NCBI GenBank assembly: GCA_963677355.2
Contig: CAXXXQ010000002.1
Coordinates: forward strand, 62,001 to 126,000
Origin: Thiomicrorhabdus sp963677355
GTDB taxonomy: Bacteria > Pseudomonadota > Gammaproteobacteria > Thiomicrospirales > Thiomicrospiraceae
DNA: 64,000 nt
Reading direction: 5' to 3'
The position numbers were made by a program, and so were the translations under genes. Shown here one piece after another: positions 34,364 to 43,405 of the stretch (the first letter of the stretch is position 1; every line of letters starts with the position of its first letter). The notes beneath the pieces were generated by a model. It made no database searches. It was not told where the DNA came from and saw only the letters and a list, made by a program, of their open reading frames with translations.

Positions 34364-35809
34364 TTATTTATTTTTATCTTTGTTTTTCAATAGGTTGAGG
34401 TTTGTTTGTTCGAATAGTGTTATTTGAGCCTTAAGAGTTTTGTCATTTTTGTTTTCTTTTTTCTTGCTTTGCTCCAAGTAATACCGGCTTCTTGCCGTGT
34501 TACCGATTTCCATATAAGCCTTAGCTAGAAAGAAGTATGCATGGGCTTGTTTCTGCTGTTTAGCATAGAGTTGAGAAAGTAGCATGTCAGCATGATATTG
34601 GTAGGAGAGCCGGTCTATTTTATCGTTAAGCAGTTCGATGGCTTTTGTGCCGCCTTCATACATGTTTATATATTGAGCATAATGAATTAATAGCGAGGGA
34701 TTGTTTGGGTAGAGTGCAAGTAGATAGTTGGCTTGCTTTTCCAGACGTTTCTTTTCTGCCTTATTCAGTTTAGGTGTATTAGCGTAGAGTTTGGCTAGGT
34801 AGGCTGTCATGTATAAAGGCGAGCTGCCGCTTTCATAGACCATTGATGTTAAACAAGGTGAAATTTTGTCCGGTTGGGTTGCCGATTGTTGGTAGCAGTT
34901 ATATTGGCTTGTCAGATTGGTTTTGTTTTTATAATTGTTTTTGTCGCGGACATTCAGTTTGATTTTAATTAAATCAAATGCCGCCTTGTCAGGACGATTG
35001 TCGGTATAGTCAAGCTGGGCGGCTCGGTTCTCGGCTTCAGCCAATCTGTTTTCAGACACGGGGTGCGTACGGAGTATTTCCGGTACTTGAAAATTATTGG
35101 TGCTGTTTGCTTTGGACAGTCTGCCAAAAAAGTCACCCATGGCATGCGGATTAAAACCGGCTTGGTGAAGCAGTTGGATGCCGATGGCATCGGCTTCGGA
35201 TTCATGTTGTCTCGAGTTTTTCAATTGTTGTTGCAGATTGTATCCCATGCCCCCCATTAGGGTTGCCATGCCGGCATTGGGGTCGTACATACCTATTAGG
35301 ACGGCTGCTAATAAGGTTGCGATACTGTTCAGACTGCCTTGGCTCGAAGCATATTCGTAACGACGTGAAAGGTGGTTTTGCGATACATGTGAGATTTCAT
35401 GCGCAATGACGGCGGCCAATTCGTCTTCGGTTTCAACGGCATTGATTAAACCTGTGTGGATGCCGATGACGCCATTCGGACCGGCAAAAGCATTGATGCT
35501 AGGGTCGTCTATCACATAGAACGCGAAGTGGCGATTGTCTCCGGTATAACTTGATAAGGTGTGGCCAAGTTGTCTGATGTAGTGATTGGTATCCAAGTCA
35601 TCGTAAAGATTGAAGTCGCTATGAAGGCTAGCGGTAAAAGCGCGACCAAGTTGCTCTTCAGTGGCTTTGTCATAGGTGATGAGATCCGGAGAGCCGAGAT
35701 CCGGAATTTGCTCAACGGCTGCATTTACAGAAGGGACGGACAATAAATAAACGAGCCCTGTACAGAAGAGAATAGTATAAAACAGTCGACGTGAAGAGTA
35801 TGTGTACAT
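34364..35809 (-). CDS. periplasmic M48 metalloprotease with TPR region (BepA-like)
   Basis: A 481-residue exported protease/chaperone. Signal peptide at residues 8-30 (FYTILFCTGLVYLLSVPSVNA). The zinc motif HEISHVSQNH (HEXXH) is near residue 137, with the third ligand glutamate in SRQHESEADAIG. The C-terminal half has helical repeats ending in TPR-like segments (HAYFFLAKAYMEIGNTARSRYYLEQ). The layout matches BepA (YfgC), which controls outer-membrane protein assembly, including LptD. It lies divergent from tusA and after soxX with its own upstream region. Confidence 0.88.
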   Translation of the reverse strand: MYTYSSRRLFYTILFCTGLVYLLSVPSVNAAVEQIPDLGSPDLITYDKATEEQLGRAFTASLHSDFNLYDDLDTNHYIRQLGHTLSSYTGDNRHFAFYVIDDPSINAFAGPNGVIGIHTGLINAVETEDELAAVIAHEISHVSQNHLSRRYEYASSQGSLNSIATLLAAVLIGMYDPNAGMATLMGGMGYNLQQQLKNSRQHESEADAIGIQLLHQAGFNPHAMGDFFGRLSKANSTNNFQVPEILRTHPVSENRLAEAENRAAQLDYTDNRPDKAAFDLIKIKLNVRDKNNYKNKTNLTSQYNCYQQSATQPDKISPCLTSMVYESGSSPLYMTAYLAKLYANTPKLNKAEKKRLEKQANYLLALYPNNPSLLIHYAQYINMYEGGTKAIELLNDKIDRLSYQYHADMLLSQLYAKQQKQAHAYFFLAKAYMEIGNTARSRYYLEQSKKKENKNDKTLKAQITLFEQTNLNLLKNKDKNK

Positions 35810-35891
35810 AAAATTTGAATCTATTAGTCTCGGAATAACGCTATTATATGGGCAACGAAACCGCTTTAATATATTGAATTATGTAAACATT

Positions 35892-36119
35892 ATGGAACAG
35901 TTGAATTTAACCGGATTGGCCTGCCCAATGCCCATTATCAAATTGAAAAAATATCTTTCGCAAAATGCTGCGGGCGATCTTGATGTTCAGGTGAAAGTTT
36001 CCGATAAAGGCGCTTTAAAAGATATTCCTGCGTTTTGCAAGCAGCAGGGGCTGGTCTGCGAGCTTCAAGAACAAGGTGTGGAAATTGTGTTTCGAATTCG
36101 TCAGGACGTTGCGGGATAG
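35892..36119 (+). CDS. tusA: TusA-family sulfur carrier
   Basis: A 75-residue cytosolic sulfur carrier. The active cysteine is in NLTGLACPMPIIKLKK (CPxP motif). In sulfur oxidisers TusA passes persulfide sulfur between rhodaneses, DsrE-type proteins and oxidation systems. The open frame reaches back to 35802, overlapping the divergent protease gene, but homology starts at EQLNLTGLACP, so ATG 35892 is used. dsrE2 starts four bases after the stop. Confidence 0.92.
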   Translation: MEQLNLTGLACPMPIIKLKKYLSQNAAGDLDVQVKVSDKGALKDIPAFCKQQGLVCELQEQGVEIVFRIRQDVAG

Positions 36120-36124
36120 TTTTT

Positions 36125-36649
36125 ATGAATAAATCAATTGTTGCACCGAATCAGCTGAGCATTATTCACTCCAAAGGCTCTCTGGATTGGTGTTATCCGA
36201 CGTTTATATTAGCGAGTACGGCAGCAGCCATGGATAAAGAGGTACATATTTTCTTTACTTTTTATGGTTTAAAAGCGCTCCTCAAAAACATTGAAGAATT
36301 GAAGGTTACTCCTGTCGCTAATCCTGGGATGGTTATCAAAAGTCCGGTAGGCCCCGATTGGTTTAAGCAAATTGATTTTAACAAGGTATTGCCTTCAATG
36401 TTTTGGGGGCTGCCGGGTATGACTCGGTTGGCCACTTGGGGTTTTAAATGCGCCATGAAAAAAAACGGTCAGTTACCCATTGATGAGCTTAGAGCCTTGT
36501 GTGTGGAGTTGGGTGTGAAGATGACGGTCTGTCAGATGACAATGGAGATGATGGGATATAAGGAGTCCGACTTTATTGACGGGGTTGAATTTGCCGGGGC
36601 CGCAACTTATTTTGCAGAAACACCGGAAAATCAAAGTTTGTATATTTAA
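36125..36649 (+). CDS. dsrE2: DsrE2-like sulfurtransferase
   Basis: A 174-residue protein of the DsrE/F/H superfamily, DsrE2 subgroup, which usually sits with tusA and a rhodanese. Features are LDWCYPTFILASTAAAMDKEVHIFFTFYG near the N-terminus, a glycine/methionine-rich loop (FWGLPGMTRLATWGFKCAM) and MTVCQMTMEMMGYKESDF with the candidate catalytic cysteine. The ATG at 36125 follows the tusA stop by six bases; the upstream part of the open frame overlaps tusA and has no homology. No intact rhodanese gene is adjacent here. Confidence 0.88.
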   Translation: MNKSIVAPNQLSIIHSKGSLDWCYPTFILASTAAAMDKEVHIFFTFYGLKALLKNIEELKVTPVANPGMVIKSPVGPDWFKQIDFNKVLPSMFWGLPGMTRLATWGFKCAMKKNGQLPIDELRALCVELGVKMTVCQMTMEMMGYKESDFIDGVEFAGAATYFAETPENQSLYI

Positions 36650-36801
36650 AGTTAATTTAGATAGAGCGCTTTTTAATAGCTAAAAAGCTGGTTTTGTATG
36701 AGCGATTAATTGTTAAAATAACGAAATTCTGAATTCACCCTGCTGTAAGTCCCTAAGTTTATGGCCGGTTTAAGTGGTGATTATTTTTAAGTGGGAGAGA
36801 T

Positions 36802-37605
36802 ATGAAACCTTTTGATAGAGGGATTTATTTACTGCCGAATCTGATGACAACGGGTGCGCTGTTTGCCGGATTCTATGCAGTTATTGCTGGGCTTCAAGGA
36901 CATTTTGAACATGGGGCAATTGCCATTTTTATTGCAATGGTTCTGGACGGGTTAGATGGCCGCATCGCTCGGATGACAAATTCATGCAGTGCATTCGGTG
37001 CGGAATATGACAGTCTGGCAGATATGATCTCTTTCGGTTTGGCACCGTCGTTATTGATCTTTCAGTGGGCTTTAGTGGATTTCGGTAAATTAGGTTGGTT
37101 AGTCGCATTTATCTATACTGTCGCGGCCGCTTTAAGGTTGGCTCGTTTTAATACCCAGGTCGGAAAAGCGGATAAACGGTATTTTCAAGGCTTGCCAAGC
37201 CCGGCAGCAGCAGCGTTGTTAGCCGGTTTGATTTGGGTGGTGGAAAGTAATCAGATAGAGCTGTCCATTACTCCTGTTGTTGCTCTAGTATTGACTGTAT
37301 TTGCCGGCTTGATGATGGTCAGTAATACTCGTTTCAGTTCTTTCAAGGAGTTGAATTTAAAAGATAAGGTACCGTTTGTTACCTTATTGCTTGTGGTTCT
37401 AGTGTTTGTGGTGATTACCATTAAGCCGGCGATGATTCTGTTTTTGATTTTCCTGGCTTATGCCATTTCAGGCCCGGTTATCACCCTGTTAACCTTGAGA
37501 AAGACCAAAGAGCTTCGCAAATCACATAAGCACGAAGCTCAAGAGGCAGCGGCAAAGGAAGAAATGTCCGTGGAAATGAATGAGCAATCCGAACAAAAGA
37601 ATTAA
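36802..37605 (+). CDS. pssA: CDP-diacylglycerol--serine O-phosphatidyltransferase
   Basis: Integral membrane enzyme making phosphatidylserine. The CDP-alcohol phosphatidyltransferase motif is present: DGLDGRIARMTNSCSAFGAE followed by YDSLADMISFG. Several hydrophobic helices follow (LPSPAAAALLAGLIWVV, VVALVLTVFAGLMMV, FVTLLLVVLVFVVITIKPA). The last 30 residues are charged and probably cytosolic. 267 residues; GGGAGAG-type site before ATG 36802. leuA follows within 25 bases. Confidence 0.95.
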   Translation: MKPFDRGIYLLPNLMTTGALFAGFYAVIAGLQGHFEHGAIAIFIAMVLDGLDGRIARMTNSCSAFGAEYDSLADMISFGLAPSLLIFQWALVDFGKLGWLVAFIYTVAAALRLARFNTQVGKADKRYFQGLPSPAAAALLAGLIWVVESNQIELSITPVVALVLTVFAGLMMVSNTRFSSFKELNLKDKVPFVTLLLVVLVFVVITIKPAMILFLIFLAYAISGPVITLLTLRKTKELRKSHKHEAQEAAAKEEMSVEMNEQSEQKN

Positions 37606-37627
37606 ATAGAAGATAGAGAACAACGAC

Positions 37628-39172
37628 ATGAAAGATCACTTAGTAATTTTTGATACGACACTTCGCGACGGAGAGCAGAGTCCGGGTGCTTCCATGACTA
37701 AGGAAGAAAAAATTCGCATTGCCAAACAGTTGGAAAAGTTGCGCGTGGATGTGATTGAGGCCGGTTTCCCGGCAGCGAGTGAAGGTGATTTTGAATCGGT
37801 TCAAGCGGTGGCTTCTGTTGTAAAAGATAGTACGGTTTGTGGTTTGGCGAGAGCAGTTGAAAATGATATCGTGCGAGCCGGAGAGGCGATCAAGTCGGCA
37901 AATTCTGGGCGTATTCATACCTTTATTGCGACTTCTCCGATCCATATGGAAAAGAAATTGCGCATGACGCCGGACGAGGTGGTAGAAAGAGCGGTATGGG
38001 CGGTGAAAAGAGCGCGTGATTTTACCGATGACGTTGAATTTTCTCCGGAAGATGCCGGCCGTTCCGAACTGGATTTCCTCTGTCGAGTTATCGAAGCGGC
38101 GATCAATGCCGGTGCGACGACCATCAATATCCCGGATACGGTCGGTTATAACATGCCGCATCAGTTCGGTCAGTTGTTTCATAATTTGTTGGAAAAGATT
38201 CCCAACTCTCACAAGGCGATTTTTTCTGCCCACTGTCACAACGATTTGGGTGTGGCGGCAGCGAATTCATTGGCAGCGGTTCGTAACGGAGCTCGTCAGA
38301 TTGAATGTACCATCAATGGCCTAGGCGAGCGTGCTGGTAACACCGCTCTGGAAGAAGTCGTGATGGCGGTGAAAACACGCCAAGATATTTTTGATGTAGA
38401 CACTCGAATCAATACCAGAGAAATCGTTGCCACCTCTCGATTGGTTTCTAATATTACCGGATTTGCGGTGCAGCCAAACAAGGCAATTGTCGGTGCGAAT
38501 GCGTTTGCACATGAATCGGGGATTCATCAGGATGGCGTGCTCAAACATCGTGAGACCTATGAGATTATGCGTGCCGAAGATGTGGGCTGGAGTACCAATA
38601 AGATGGTGCTGGGTAAACATTCCGGTCGTAATGCTTTCAGAACCCGTTTGGAAGAATTGGGTGTGGAGTTTGAGACAGAGCAAGAGTTGAATGAGGCGTT
38701 TGTTCGTTTTAAAGAGCTGGCAGACCGTAAACATGAAATTTATGATGAAGATTTGCAGTCTTTGATTACCGACAACAATATTCAGCGTGTCGAGAACGAG
38801 TCGTTCCGTTTAGTTTCACTGAAAGTCTCCACTGAAACCGGCGAAAACCCGCAAGCGGAAGTCACTTTATGGATGAATGGCGGTGAGGCGAGTGCGCTAG
38901 CTACGGGTAGTGGTGTCGTCGATGCGACCTTTAAAGCGATCGAGTCTTTGGTCGAGTCTGGTGCCTCTTTGCAGTTGTACTCTGTTAGCAATGTCACTAA
39001 TGGAACCGATTCTTTGGGGGATACGTCGGTGCGATTGGAAAAAGGCGGGCGTATTGTAAACGGCCAAGGATCGGATACGGATATCGTCACCTCTTCTGCT
39101 AAAGCGTATATCAATGCACTCAACAAGCTGGTTTCCGATGCTGGTAAAGAGCATCCTCAAGCTCCGGTATAA
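37628..39172 (+). CDS. leuA: 2-isopropylmalate synthase
   Basis: First committed step of leucine synthesis: condensation of acetyl-CoA and 2-oxoisovalerate. The catalytic TIM barrel has FDTTLRDGEQSPG at the N-terminus and HCHNDLGVAAANS with metal-binding histidines; GRNAFRTRLEELG begins the linker and the C-terminal regulatory (LeuA dimer) domain gives leucine feedback. 514 residues, typical of the long bacterial form. Confidence 0.97.
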   Translation: MKDHLVIFDTTLRDGEQSPGASMTKEEKIRIAKQLEKLRVDVIEAGFPAASEGDFESVQAVASVVKDSTVCGLARAVENDIVRAGEAIKSANSGRIHTFIATSPIHMEKKLRMTPDEVVERAVWAVKRARDFTDDVEFSPEDAGRSELDFLCRVIEAAINAGATTINIPDTVGYNMPHQFGQLFHNLLEKIPNSHKAIFSAHCHNDLGVAAANSLAAVRNGARQIECTINGLGERAGNTALEEVVMAVKTRQDIFDVDTRINTREIVATSRLVSNITGFAVQPNKAIVGANAFAHESGIHQDGVLKHRETYEIMRAEDVGWSTNKMVLGKHSGRNAFRTRLEELGVEFETEQELNEAFVRFKELADRKHEIYDEDLQSLITDNNIQRVENESFRLVSLKVSTETGENPQAEVTLWMNGGEASALATGSGVVDATFKAIESLVESGASLQLYSVSNVTNGTDSLGDTSVRLEKGGRIVNGQGSDTDIVTSSAKAYINALNKLVSDAGKEHPQAPV

Positions 39173-39182
39173 GAGTTATTAA

Positions 39183-39764
39183 GTGCTGATGTCAACAAAG
39201 CTCGATAGTCAATTGTTTGCCCAGTTGGGCGGTTCCAACTGGGTGGCAAGAGCAGGTTTTTTTCAAAAAGAAGCCGCTGTTGTCGAGTCTTCCGCTGTCC
39301 CGGAAAGCGTTCAACCTGAGGAAAACGCGCCAATTCAGGAAGTGCAAGCACCGATTGATCAGTTAGAGCAACAGGTCATGGAGCCCGTTTTGTCTGAGTC
39401 TAGGGCGCCCGACATTGAGAATGCCATTGTGGTGATCGGTGCTGGTCTGGATCAGGTTTGGGAAAACGAAGACGAACTGAGTTGGCGTTTGTGGCAGAAC
39501 ATTATGTTTGCTTTTGGCTGGGATGAGTCACAAATGGCTTTCTACGATTTGGATCATTTGGTTTCGGAAGAGATGGTCTTTACGACCTTGGAAGAGGTTA
39601 TTGACCTGAATGTCGAATGGGTGCTGACCATGGATGCGTCTCATCCGGTTTCCGAGCAGTTGGCTGAGGGGCTTCAGGTTATTGAAGTGCCGGACTTGGA
39701 GTCGATGCTGGCCGATCCTTATGCAAAACAGAGTTTCTACCAATCGGTTGTCGAGCTGCTGTAA
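39183..39764 (+). CDS. HolD-like protein (putative DNA polymerase III psi subunit)
   Basis: A 193-residue protein before rimI, the position of holD in many gammaproteobacteria. The N-terminal 80 residues are low-complexity and acidic (VPESVQPEENAPIQEVQAP). The C-terminal half has a small alpha/beta domain: IVVIGAGLDQVWENEDELSW, MAFYDLDHLVSEE and VIEVPDLESMLADPYAKQSF, whose DPxAKxxxW/Y-like ending matches divergent HolD proteins. Start may be GTG 39183 (AAGAG seven bases upstream) or ATG 39189. The assignment rests on position and a weak motif. Confidence 0.5.
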   Translation: MLMSTKLDSQLFAQLGGSNWVARAGFFQKEAAVVESSAVPESVQPEENAPIQEVQAPIDQLEQQVMEPVLSESRAPDIENAIVVIGAGLDQVWENEDELSWRLWQNIMFAFGWDESQMAFYDLDHLVSEEMVFTTLEEVIDLNVEWVLTMDASHPVSEQLAEGLQVIEVPDLESMLADPYAKQSFYQSVVELL

Positions 39765-39793
39765 GCTTCATTTCTTTATCTAGGCTCTTCTCT

Positions 39794-40285
39794 ATGTCGT
39801 TATTCAGTTATTTACGCCCTATGAATGAGGCGGATTTGCCGGAAGTACACGCTATTGAACAGCAGTCGTATGACTTTCCGTGGAGTCGACAGGGGTTTGA
39901 AAAAAGCCTCGATCAAGGGTTGAATTATCTATTTTGTAATCATGCAGACGAGTTACTCGGGTATTGTTGTATTTTGCCGGTCTTGGATGAAGCGCATATA
40001 TTGAATATCTGCGTAGCACCAAAGTTTCATCGCCAGGGTATTGCCAGAATGGCGATTGAGCAGATTCTCGTTAAGTTGTTTGAAAGTGATTTTAAGATGG
40101 TTTTTCTTGAGGTCAGAGAATCCAATTATGCGGCAAGACAACTTTATAAAACATTGGGTTTTAATGAGGATGGCGTTCGTAATGGGTATTACCGAGCACA
40201 AGAGTGGGACAGCGATAGAAACTGTTTAGTGGATGCAAAAGAAGACGCGGTGCTCATGTCGTTCGCTTTAGAAATGCTGAGTTGA
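39794..40285 (+). CDS. rimI: ribosomal protein S18 alanine N-acetyltransferase
   Basis: GNAT acetyltransferase that modifies the N-terminus of ribosomal protein S18 and related targets. It has DLPEVHAIEQQSYDFPWSRQGF near the N-terminus, typical of RimI, and ICVAPKFHRQGIARMAIEQIL, where the acetyl-CoA loop reads RQGIA. VFLEVRESNYAARQLYKTLGF is the third block. 163 residues, about 15 longer than E. coli RimI. It follows the HolD-like gene by 29 bases. Confidence 0.93.
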   Translation: MSLFSYLRPMNEADLPEVHAIEQQSYDFPWSRQGFEKSLDQGLNYLFCNHADELLGYCCILPVLDEAHILNICVAPKFHRQGIARMAIEQILVKLFESDFKMVFLEVRESNYAARQLYKTLGFNEDGVRNGYYRAQEWDSDRNCLVDAKEDAVLMSFALEMLS

Positions 40286-40292
40286 AGCAACC

Positions 40293-40319
40293 GCGGTTCT
40301 GGCATTAAGCCAGACCCGC
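40293..40319 (+). terminator. hairpin after rimI
   Basis: GCGGTTCTGGC / GCCAGACCCGC stem with an ATTAA loop; no good T-run follows, so termination may need Rho or be partial. Confidence 0.5.
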
Positions 40320-40338
40320 AGGGTTTAATAAGTTACGG

Positions 40339-41148
40339 TTAATTTCTGAGTTCGCTTGGAATGGTTTTGCCGATGATTTGTGCCATCTCTTTATATAGCT
40401 TGGGGTTCCCGGCCAAAATGTTTCCGTTGCTCAGATAGTTGTCACCACCTTTGAAGTCGGTAGCCAGACCGCCTGCCTCTTTAATGATTAAGGCTCCGGC
40501 CGCAATATCCCAAGGTTTAAGATTCATTTCCCAGAATCCGTCAACGCGTCCACAAGCGACATAAGCCAAATCCAAAGCCGCCGAGCCCGGGCGGCGAATG
40601 CCCGCTGTAGCCGTCATGAAAGCTTTGAAGCTCTCCAAATAAGCGTCAAGATAACTAAAGTCATGATAAGGAAAGCCGGTGGCAAGTAGAGCGTTGTCCA
40701 GAGTTTTTTGCGGACTGACTCGGATGCGGCGGTTGTTCAACATGGCGCCTTCACCACGACTGGCGGAAAACATTTCGTCCCGTGTCGGGTCATAAATCGC
40801 GGCGTGTTCTACTCTGCCTTTAACCTCTACCGCAATAGAGACACAAAATTGCGGGAATTGGTGCAGGTAGTTGGTGGTTCCATCTAATGGGTCGATAATC
40901 CAACGTGTTTGCGATTGGTTGTTTTTGGCTTGGTCGATACCGCTCTCTTCGGCCAGAATATCGTGATCGGGATAGTACTTCTTGATAATCTGAATGATTG
41001 TGTTTTCTGCGTCCTTGTCTACTTCGCTAACATAATCATTTTTGCCTTTGTGCTCGACATTGAGCTGATCGATATTATCCATGTGGTTGACGATTCGGTG
41101 ACCGGCCGTTCTCGCTGCTTGAGTGGCAATGTTCAGTAGAGGGTTCAT
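40339..41148 (-). CDS. suhB: inositol-1-monophosphatase family protein SuhB
   Basis: Mg-dependent inositol monophosphatase; E. coli SuhB also takes part in rRNA transcription antitermination. Metal-binding residues are in LAEESG and in DPLDGTTNYLHQFP; the C-terminal signature is WDIAAGALIIKEAGG. 269 residues. It is divergent from trmJ, the conserved arrangement in gammaproteobacteria. Confidence 0.96.
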   Translation of the reverse strand: MNPLLNIATQAARTAGHRIVNHMDNIDQLNVEHKGKNDYVSEVDKDAENTIIQIIKKYYPDHDILAEESGIDQAKNNQSQTRWIIDPLDGTTNYLHQFPQFCVSIAVEVKGRVEHAAIYDPTRDEMFSASRGEGAMLNNRRIRVSPQKTLDNALLATGFPYHDFSYLDAYLESFKAFMTATAGIRRPGSAALDLAYVACGRVDGFWEMNLKPWDIAAGALIIKEAGGLATDFKGGDNYLSNGNILAGNPKLYKEMAQIIGKTIPSELRN

Positions 41149-41266
41149 GATGATTCCTTGAAAAAATGGCGGAACAAACGCATATATTGGGTTTAATTCT
41201 GCTTAATTGAGCATGAGAGGTTAGAATACTCCCGAAATTGAGCAGATTATAACGGAAAACAGAGAG

Positions 41267-42058
41267 ATGATTGAAGATTACCGACTGGATCCCGGTTTAG
41301 CGAAAATCAGAATTGTATTGATTGAAACCTCCCATCCGGGAAATATTGGTGGCATTGCGAGAGCAATGAAAAATATGGGATTGAGTCAGCTGGTATTGGT
41401 TAACCCGAAAGAGTTTCCTAGTCAGGTCGCGTCGGCTAGAGCATCCAGTGCAACGGATGTTTTGGATAGTGCTCAAGTGGTATCGAGCTTAGATGAGGCG
41501 ATTCAGGGTACCAAACTGGTAATCGGAGCCAGCGCTCGCTTGCGTAAAGTGTCCTGGCCGCAGTTGGATGTGCGTGAAACGGCTAAGTTGGCTTTGGAAA
41601 CGGTTCACGAAGGCGAGGTTGCTCTGGTGTTCGGCCGGGAGGATTCCGGTTTGAGTAATTCCGAATTGGATAAGTGTCATTACTTGGCACATATTCCAAC
41701 TAATCCGACCTACAGTTCGTTAAACATCGGTGCGGCGGTGCAGGTATTCGCCTACGAGTGTCTGATGGCAACCGAAATTGAATCTGTCCATCAAAAAGGG
41801 TATCGTCATAAATTAGCCTCTACTGAGCAGTTAGAGGGGTTTTATGACCATCTTTATCAGGCATTGCAGGATATTGAGTTTTTGGATCCAAGCAAGAACG
41901 CCCGTTTTATGCGCCGTATGCGTCGCTTGTTCAATCGATCGCAGTTGGATGTGAAAGAGATCGATATCTTGCGTGGAATTTTAACGGCAGCACAAAGACA
42001 GGCTGAAAAGAGTACGGTTGATGTTGAAACCGAAATTGACAAGGGTGCTAGAGAGTAA
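41267..42058 (+). CDS. trmJ: tRNA (cytidine/uridine-2'-O-)-methyltransferase TrmJ
   Basis: SPOUT methyltransferase acting on position 32 of several tRNAs. The N-terminal IVLIETSHPGNIGGIARAMKN and the knot motifs VFGREDSGLSNSELDKC and ILHIPTNPTYSSLN-like block (read here as AHIPTNPTYSSLNIGAAVQ) identify it. 263 residues with a helical C-terminal extension. The cysE gene starts six bases after the stop. Confidence 0.95.
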   Translation: MIEDYRLDPGLAKIRIVLIETSHPGNIGGIARAMKNMGLSQLVLVNPKEFPSQVASARASSATDVLDSAQVVSSLDEAIQGTKLVIGASARLRKVSWPQLDVRETAKLALETVHEGEVALVFGREDSGLSNSELDKCHYLAHIPTNPTYSSLNIGAAVQVFAYECLMATEIESVHQKGYRHKLASTEQLEGFYDHLYQALQDIEFLDPSKNARFMRRMRRLFNRSQLDVKEIDILRGILTAAQRQAEKSTVDVETEIDKGARE

Positions 42059-42063
42059 TCGTT

Positions 42064-42873
42064 ATGTTTAAACGTTTGAGATCCGATATAAATTGCGTTT
42101 TTGATCGTGATCCGGCTGCGCGCAATACTTTTGAGGTGTTGACGACTTATCCCGGATTGCATGCCATTCTGTTTTATCGCCTCGCTCACTGGCTGTGGAA
42201 TAGTAAATTGAAGTGGTTGTCGCGTTTTATTTCCGGCTTTGCACGCTGGTTTACCGGAATAGAGATTCATCCGGCTGCTAAGATCGGCGAGCGCTTTTTT
42301 ATCGACCACGGTATGGGGGTCGTGATCGGTGAAACCGCCGAGATCGGAGATGACTGTACGCTTTATCATGGCGTGACCTTGGGGGGGACTTCTTGGCAAA
42401 AAGGTAAGCGACATCCGACTTTGGGAAATGGGGTTGTCGTCGGTGCCGGCGCTAAGGTTTTAGGACCGATTGAGATCGCGGACAATGCCCGTATCGGTTC
42501 AAATGCGGTTGTCATTAAGCCGGTCGGAGAAGGTGAGACTGTCGTTGGGATTCCGGGTCGTATTGTGAATCCGAAAAAAGGGGAAACTGAAAAGCGTCGC
42601 GCGAAAATGGCGGAAAAAATCGGTTTTGATGCTTACGGTGTGAGCCAAGAGATGCCTGATCCTGTGGAAAAGGCGATCTACAGTTTATTGGATCATATTC
42701 AGGTTCAGGATGAAAAGCTGGAAAAAATGGCTGCAACTCTGGGTAAATTAAGCGGCGAAGCGATCGATATGCATTTACCCGATTTGGATGACGCTATTCT
42801 TGAACCGGAGGATCCGGAACAGGCCGCTCATTTGAAAAAGAAAAGTGCCGAGAGTAATTCGGATAATTCTTGA
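42064..42873 (+). CDS. cysE: serine O-acetyltransferase
   Basis: Makes O-acetylserine for cysteine synthesis. The short N-terminal form (EpsC/NifP-like) is followed by the left-handed beta-helix of hexapeptide repeats: DHGMGVVIGETAEIGDDCTL, YHGVTLGGTSWQKGKRHPTL and GAGAKVLGPIEIADNARIG. About 70 extra residues follow the catalytic domain (KAIYSLLDHIQVQDEKLEKM and a charged tail), probably a coiled-coil extension. 269 residues. It lies between trmJ and iscR, as in Pseudomonas, linking cysteine supply to Fe-S regulation. Confidence 0.95.
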   Translation: MFKRLRSDINCVFDRDPAARNTFEVLTTYPGLHAILFYRLAHWLWNSKLKWLSRFISGFARWFTGIEIHPAAKIGERFFIDHGMGVVIGETAEIGDDCTLYHGVTLGGTSWQKGKRHPTLGNGVVVGAGAKVLGPIEIADNARIGSNAVVIKPVGEGETVVGIPGRIVNPKKGETEKRRAKMAEKIGFDAYGVSQEMPDPVEKAIYSLLDHIQVQDEKLEKMAATLGKLSGEAIDMHLPDLDDAILEPEDPEQAAHLKKKSAESNSDNS

Positions 42874-42930
42874 GTTGTTTACTCGGGTATTGTAGAATCA
42901 CAGCAGTTGAAATTATATTAGGGTTAACTT

Positions 42931-43362
42931 ATGAAGCTGACGTCTAAAGGCCGGTATGCGGTTACTGCTATGATTGATATTGCTCTTAATCAAGACAAAG
43001 GGGCGATTACTTTATCTTTGATTTCTGAAAGACAAGGTATCTCTTTGTCCTATCTCGAGCAGTTGTTTGCAAAGCTTAAAAAAGCGGGACTAGTCTCTAG
43101 TGCGAGAGGGCCGGGCGGTGGTTATCGCTTGAGCCGATTGGCTTCTGAAATTTCAATTAGTGAAATTATTCACGCGGTCGATGAATGTGTCGATGCGCGT
43201 AAATGTGCTGGCAAGGCAAACTGCCAAGGTGGAGATGAGTGTTTGTCTCACGAATTGTGGTCTGAGTTGAGTGAGACAATTGACTCCTTCTTGAAAAGCA
43301 TTACACTGCAAGACGTTGTCAATAAAAAACAGACAAACGTCAAAGAAATTAATTTCGCATAG
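42931..43362 (+). CDS. iscR: Rrf2-type [2Fe-2S] regulator IscR
   Basis: Transcription regulator that senses Fe-S status through a [2Fe-2S] cluster. Winged-helix N-terminus (KLTSKGRYAVTAMIDIAL, SLSYLEQLFAKLKKAGLV, GPGGGYRLSR). The three cluster cysteines are in DARKCAGKANCQGGDECLSH, with the neighbouring histidine also conserved. 143 residues. It normally heads iscSUA; here it is followed directly by iscA, so its main targets must be elsewhere or reduced. Confidence 0.95.
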   Translation: MKLTSKGRYAVTAMIDIALNQDKGAITLSLISERQGISLSYLEQLFAKLKKAGLVSSARGPGGGYRLSRLASEISISEIIHAVDECVDARKCAGKANCQGGDECLSHELWSELSETIDSFLKSITLQDVVNKKQTNVKEINFA

Positions 43363-43405
43363 TAAAAATTCTAAGTAAGAAAATTAAAAAAGGTTAGAAA
43401 ACACA

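Noticed and set aside
35802..35891. Longer start for tusA
   Set aside because: It would overlap the divergent protease gene and adds 30 residues without family homology.
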